In this document: one piece after another, positions 63,351 through 64,000 of the stretch
How positions within the stretch are numbered: the first letter of the stretch is position 1
How the letters are laid out: every line of letters begins with the position of its first letter
Assembly (NCBI RefSeq): GCF_900640115.1
Contig: NZ_CAAAIW010000003.1
Location: forward strand, 62,001-126,000
Direction: 5' to 3'
Source: Legionella yabuuchiae
GTDB lineage: Bacteria; Pseudomonadota; Gammaproteobacteria; Legionellales; Legionellaceae
Length of the DNA stretch: 64,000 nt
Program-made: the position numbers and the translations under genes
Notes under the pieces: model-generated
Database searches by the model: none
What the model was told of the DNA's origin: nothing
What the model saw: the letters and a program-made list of their open reading frames with translations, nothing else

Positions 63351-64000
63351 ATGGAGTCAAAAGTAGCTCAACAAACTATTGATAAAAAAAATGAATCGTT
63401 TTGGAATGAGCTTTGTGGTACGCAACTGGCAAAAGAATTAGGTGTAGTAGATTCAAGTCAGGAAAGTTTAGCCAAATTTGATAAGTTTTATATGGATTAT
63501 TATCCGTACTTAGAAAGCTATCTTTTTCTAAATGAGGTCAAAGATAAAAATGTACTGGAAGTTGGCTTAGGTTATGGCACTATAAGCCAAAAATTAGCAA
63601 TGGCAGGAGCAAATTATCATGGTCTTGATATCGCATCTAATGCCGTAGCGATGGCAACTCATCGCTTAAAACAACATGATCTTCAAGGAGATGTTCGTAC
63701 AGGAAGTATGTTAGAGTGCCCATTTCATGACAATTATTTTGATTATGTGATTTCCATAGGTTGTTTCCATCATACTGGAGATTTTCAAAAGTGTATTGGT
63801 CAGACTTATCGAGTTTTAAAAAAAGGTGGGAAAGCCACGATCATGGTATATAACAAGTTTTCATTGCGACAATGGATGAATTGGCCTAGTTTTACAGCAA
63901 AAAACCTATTATTACAGATGATTGATAAATCGAATGTTGCATCAACTCAACAACAACGTGGAGCGTATGACGTCTCATCAACAAACGAGAGCGCGCCAGA
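63351..64000 (+). CDS. SAM-dependent methyltransferase, truncated by the window end
   Basis: The frame opens with ATG at 63351 and stays open to the last base (216 codons seen), so the gene continues beyond the window. The SAM motif NVLEVGLGYGTIS lies near residues 67-79, YHGLDIASNAV follows, and the sequence ISIGCFHHTGDF near 140 fits a class I methyltransferase. It follows the WbqC-like gene by 38 bases. In an ABC-exported O-antigen, a methyltransferase can cap the chain end recognised by Wzt, so this is a candidate terminator enzyme. That is inference. Confidence 0.82.
   Translation, partial: MESKVAQQTIDKKNESFWNELCGTQLAKELGVVDSSQESLAKFDKFYMDYYPYLESYLFLNEVKDKNVLEVGLGYGTISQKLAMAGANYHGLDIASNAVAMATHRLKQHDLQGDVRTGSMLECPFHDNYFDYVISIGCFHHTGDFQKCIGQTYRVLKKGGKATIMVYNKFSLRQWMNWPSFTAKNLLLQMIDKSNVASTQQQRGAYDVSSTNESAP

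Noticed and set aside
1-64000. CRISPR arrays, tRNA or rRNA genes, insertion sequences, prophage
   Set aside because: No regularly spaced repeats, no cloverleaf-like segments with conserved T-arm sequence, and no transposase or integrase motif in the translated frames were seen. The RNase P RNA is the only structural RNA I can support.
39513-64000. Legionaminic or sialic acid pathway
   Set aside because: No NeuB-, NeuA- or NeuC-like protein is encoded in the window; the WecB/WbpI-type epimerase fits the ManNAc3NAcA pathway instead.

Overview
The window looks like a chromosomal segment of a gammaproteobacterium, most likely of the order Legionellales (Legionella or a close relative). The basis is moderate AT-richness, CoaX, SuhB and Fis sequences of the type I associate with Legionella, a pilV-W-X-Y1 block close to suhB-trmJ-iscS, and several large Ser/Pro/Thr-rich accessory proteins that resemble secreted effectors. 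This assignment comes from gene content read by eye, not from a database search.

Layout. 1-7 kb: the end of yhdP, a small membrane protein, mpl (murein recycling), clpB and an SppA-type membrane peptidase. 7-13.5 kb: a minor type IV pilin operon on the minus strand (pilV, pilW, pilX, pilY1). 13.6-15 kb: a membrane protein with a J-domain-like HPD motif. 15-20.4 kb: suhB, trmJ, iscS, an IscA-like protein, yaiI, fis and the RNase P RNA gene. 20.4-26.5 kb: coaX and the front of the dcw division and cell-wall cluster (mraZ, rsmH, ftsL, ftsI, murE), which stops after murE. 26.5-32.2 kb: trhO, a coiled-coil protein, pdxB, a site-2-type metalloprotease and a putative deaminase-fold effector or toxin. 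32.3-35.7 kb: a four-gene operon (ArnT-like transferase, PAP2 phosphatase, DPM1-like GT2, LAB_N protein) that looks like lipid A or undecaprenyl-phosphate glycan modification. 36-39.2 kb: a thioredoxin/CcdA-like fusion, lipA and a methyltransferase.

From 39.5 kb to the end is an O-antigen (LPS) biosynthesis and export cluster. It encodes a complete WbpA-WbpB-WbpE-WbpD-WbpI route from UDP-GlcNAc to UDP-ManNAc3NAcA. Around it are two AsnB-type amidotransferases, several sugar epimerases or dehydratases, a second aminotransferase, an N-formyltransferase, methyltransferases, a glycosyltransferase, a WbqC-like protein and a Wzm/Wzt ABC exporter with two different Wzt ATPases. An LhgO-type L-2-hydroxyglutarate oxidase is translationally coupled to wbpI. 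I propose that it recycles the 2-hydroxyglutarate that WbpB makes when it re-oxidises its NADH with 2-oxoglutarate. The cluster would then carry its own metabolite-repair step. Genes from about 54.8 to 59 kb are visibly more AT-rich than the rest, which suggests more recent acquisition.

Non-coding structure includes four dispersed copies of a nested palindromic element (MITE-like), a REP-type palindrome inside the O-antigen cluster, a perfect 21-bp hairpin downstream of suhB, probable MraZ operator repeats, a sigma32-like promoter for clpB, and a probable frameshifted small gene upstream of trmJ. I saw no tRNA or rRNA gene, no CRISPR array and no insertion sequence.
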